DNA of 64,000 nt from Zoogloeaceae bacterium (GTDB lineage Bacteria; Pseudomonadota; Gammaproteobacteria; Burkholderiales; Rhodocyclaceae). Where the stretch lies: NCBI GenBank assembly GCA_024235635.1, contig JACKMA010000003.1, positions 1 to 64,000 of the forward strand, given 5' to 3'. The translations under genes and the position numbers were made by a program. Under the pieces are notes generated by a model, which was not told the origin of the DNA, did not search any database, and worked only from the letters and a program-made list of their open reading frames with translations. Shown piece by piece: positions 62,324 to 64,000 of this stretch (positions are counted from its first letter, which is position 1; each line of letters opens with the position of its first letter).

Positions 62324-62645
62324 CGACCGCGACCTCCTGCCGATTCAACTGCCACGCCACGTACCGGTCCAGCGCCGGCGCCAGACGCCTCACACGGGCG
62401 CGTGCCGGCCCATCGACCGCCGGCAGCAGTCCCACCTCCCCTTCGAACACACCGGCCGGATGAAAATTCCATTCGGTCGGTGCAACGATACGATATTCCT
62501 CGACCAGACCGCCATCCAGGCGCAGCGCATGAATCAACAGTCCGCGGACGGTATCGACACCGGCGAGCGTCGGCAATGCGGTGAACAGCCGCCGGAGCCA
62601 AGCAACCAGACAGGATCGCTGCCGCCGGCACTGGGCGCAGGCCAC
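62316..62645 (-). pseudogene. hoxV: C-terminal stub of HoxV/HupK, hydrogenase large-subunit-like assembly protein
   Basis: 109 codons remain of a protein of roughly 370. VRGLLIHALRLDGGLVEEYR then IVAPTEWNFHPAGVF matches the C-terminal part of hydrogenase large subunits and the HupK/HoxV scaffold. The family motif DPCVAW reads DRYVAW, so the last Cys is lost. In Cupriavidus hoxV precedes hypA, as here. Upstream, at about 62646, hydrogenase sequence ends and unrelated genes begin, so the rest of the hydrogenase operon is missing at this breakpoint. Confidence 0.75.
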
Positions 62646-62805
62646 CGTCCAGCAGATGCTGTCGATTTGGGGCCTCGACGCTCGACAAATGGACGTGGAC
62701 CGAGTAGTCGAACTTCGTGGAACGATTCACCTTTCTGCCGCTTGATGCATCCCTGGCACTGCCCGAAAGTCGGCCTACGTCCAATCACCCAACAGGAGAA
62801 CTGCC
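62646..62805. other. Intergenic region at the hydrogenase breakpoint
   Basis: 160 bases between the hoxV stub and the YCII gene, with no recognisable gene. No IS end or repeat was found to explain the break. Confidence 0.3.
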
Positions 62806-63159
62806 ATGCCCTTTGTGATGTTGATCGTCGAGCCGCGCGGCCAGCGCGCCGCCCGCAACGCGGACGAAGCACAACAGGCCTACGATGAAATGGTCGCCTA
62901 CGGCGCCGACCTGCAGTCGCGGGGGTTGCTGCGCGCCGCCGAATCGCTGCGCCCCGACCAGCATGGGGTGCGCGTCGCGACCGCCGACGGCCGCACCCAG
63001 TTGCGCGACGGCCCGTTCGCCGAGGCCAAGGAAATGATCGGCGGATTCTTTCTGATCGATGCCGCCGACATGGACGAGGCGGTGGCGATCGCGGCCCGCT
63101 GCCCGGCCGCCCGCTGGGCCACCGTCGAAGTCCGCGAGTGTGCGCCGTGCAACGCCTGA
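62806..63159 (+). CDS. YCII-related DGPF-motif protein
   Basis: 117 aa. DGPFAEAKEMIGGFFLIDAA holds the DGPF and GGF motifs typical of this YCII-like family, and ADMDEAVAIAARCP follows. These small proteins often accompany the type of ECF sigma factor encoded next. ATG follows GGAGAACTGCC. Confidence 0.83.
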   Translation: MPFVMLIVEPRGQRAARNADEAQQAYDEMVAYGADLQSRGLLRAAESLRPDQHGVRVATADGRTQLRDGPFAEAKEMIGGFFLIDAADMDEAVAIAARCPAARWATVEVRECAPCNA

Positions 63160-63200
63160 CCGGCTGGATGGACACCGGCTCGTCATTCCCCCGCAGATCG

Positions 63201-64000
63201 TGACGGCAGACCAGGCTACGGCCGTCCGGCGCCGCCTCGAGGCCGTGTGGCGACTCGACGCGGCGCGCATCATCGCCCGCATCGGACGGATCGTGCGCGA
63301 TGTCGGGATGGCAGAGGAGTTCGCCCACGATGCGTTGGTGGCGGCCCTCGAGCAGTGGCCGCGCGACGGCGAGCCCGAGCAGCCGGTGGCCTGGCTGACC
63401 ACCACCGCCCGGCGCCGCGCGCTCGACTACCTGCGCCATCGGCAGATGGCCGGCGGCAAGGCCGCCGAGATCGGCTTCGAACTCGATTTCCAGCACCTGG
63501 CGCGCAGTGACGACGCGACCGGGCGCGTCGATGACGACCTCGACGACGACATCGGCGACGACCTGCTGCGTCTGATGTTCACCGCGTGCCACCCGATACT
63601 GTCGCCGGAGGCCCGCTGCGCACTGACCTTGAAGGTGATGGGCGGTCTCACCACCACCGAAATCGCCCGTGCCTACCTCCGGCCGGAAGCCACCATCGCC
63701 CAGCGCATCGTGCGCGCCAAGCGTGCGCTGGCGGCGGCACGGGTGCCGTTCGAAGTCCCGCGCCGCGCTGAACTCGGGCCGCGACTGGCCTCGGTGCTCG
63801 AGGTGATCTACCTGATCTTCAACGAGGCGCACGCGGCGACGGCGGGCGAAGAGTGGCTGCGGCCCGGGCTGTGCGAGCAGGCGCTGCGGCTCGGACGGGT
63901 GTTGTGCGGACTGATGCCGGAACAGGGCGAGGTCTTTGGACTCGCCGCGCTGATGGAACTCACCGCCTCGCGTTTTCCGGCCCGCGTCACCGCCGACGGC
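63201..64000 (+). CDS. ECF-type sigma factor (RpoE/SigJ-like large class), partial at right edge
   Basis: At least 266 residues, open to base 64000. Region 2: WRLDAARIIARIGRIVRDVG, AEEFAHDALVAALEQWPRDG, PVAWLTTTARRRALDYLRHR. Region 4: CHPILSPEARCALTLKVMGG and AYLRPEATIAQRIVRAKRAL. It is followed by the extended domain (SVLEVIYLIFNEAHAATAGE) of the class that pairs with YCII-like proteins. GTG at 63201, 41 bases after the YCII stop. Confidence 0.85.

Noticed and set aside
1..64000. CRISPR arrays, tRNA or rRNA genes, prophage
   Set aside because: No regularly spaced repeats, no recognisable cloverleaf or rRNA segment, and no phage structural genes were seen; tRNA detection by eye is not exhaustive.

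Overview
The window is a GC-rich, gene-dense stretch of a Gram-negative chromosome, most likely a gammaproteobacterium. The evidence is the number of outer-membrane barrels (porin, TonB receptor, OmpA, autotransporters), a Zur/ZnuABC operon, MsrP, a PiT transporter and two sigma-28-like promoters; the genus cannot be named. No rRNA, tRNA or CRISPR was seen. Both edges cut genes: a hydrogenase-linked kinase on the left and an ECF sigma factor on the right.

Layout. 1-3.6 kb: hoxJ/hupT kinase (partial, damaged), then an outer-membrane barrel gene split by an IS1182-type element. 3.8-8.6 kb: a periplasmic-binding lipoprotein overlapping a large GGDEF-EAL sensor. 8.6-11.8 kb: zur, a 53-aa membrane protein, znuC, znuB and znuA. 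11.9-12.7 kb: CDGSH protein and a Cache protein. 12.9-14.6 kb: wrecked hoxC and hoxB. 14.6-16.8 kb: amidoligase, class I amidotransferase-like hydrolase, YqaA-type membrane protein. 17-19.6 kb: exonuclease and a CNB-CBS-nucleotidyltransferase protein. 20-31.4 kb: an envelope island with two autotransporters whose mature coding regions look identical, an OmpA protein, a second barrel, an ECF sigma/anti-sigma/caspase operon, a Sel1/coiled-coil/caspase protein and a lipoprotein hydrolase. 31.5-50.7 kb: CHRD protein, SPFH protein, hybrid kinase, Sel1 protein, TonB receptor, porin, hemerythrin, tandem HDOD proteins, PiT, patatin, MsrP. 51.1-53 kb: two small ABM/NIPSNAP proteins, an ArsR-like regulator and a KTSC protein. 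53-62.6 kb: the hydrogenase maturation operon. 62.8-64 kb: a YCII protein and an ECF sigma factor.

The main story is hydrogenase decay. On the minus strand, reading from right to left, the order is hoxV stub, hypA, hypB, hypF, hypC, hypD, hypE, hypX, hoxA, hoxB, hoxC, hoxJ. This is the order known from the Cupriavidus necator membrane-bound hydrogenase locus, but here about 38 kb and 12 kb of unrelated genes separate its parts. The hyp genes look intact and translationally coupled. Every hydrogen-sensing part seen is damaged: hoxA has a frameshift and a nonsense codon, hoxB and hoxC have several frameshifts and lost metal-ligand residues, and hoxJ lacks its N-box. No hydrogenase structural gene is present. 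The maturation genes may serve a hydrogenase elsewhere, or may be next to decay.

Other items worth attention: two related candidate small RNAs with C-rich anti-Shine-Dalgarno-like stretches, each behind a sigma-28-like promoter; an apparently identical 1,343-bp duplication starting inside the signal-peptide region; the two caspase-like proteins beside an ECF sigma/anti-sigma pair; and several clean palindromes upstream of single genes.
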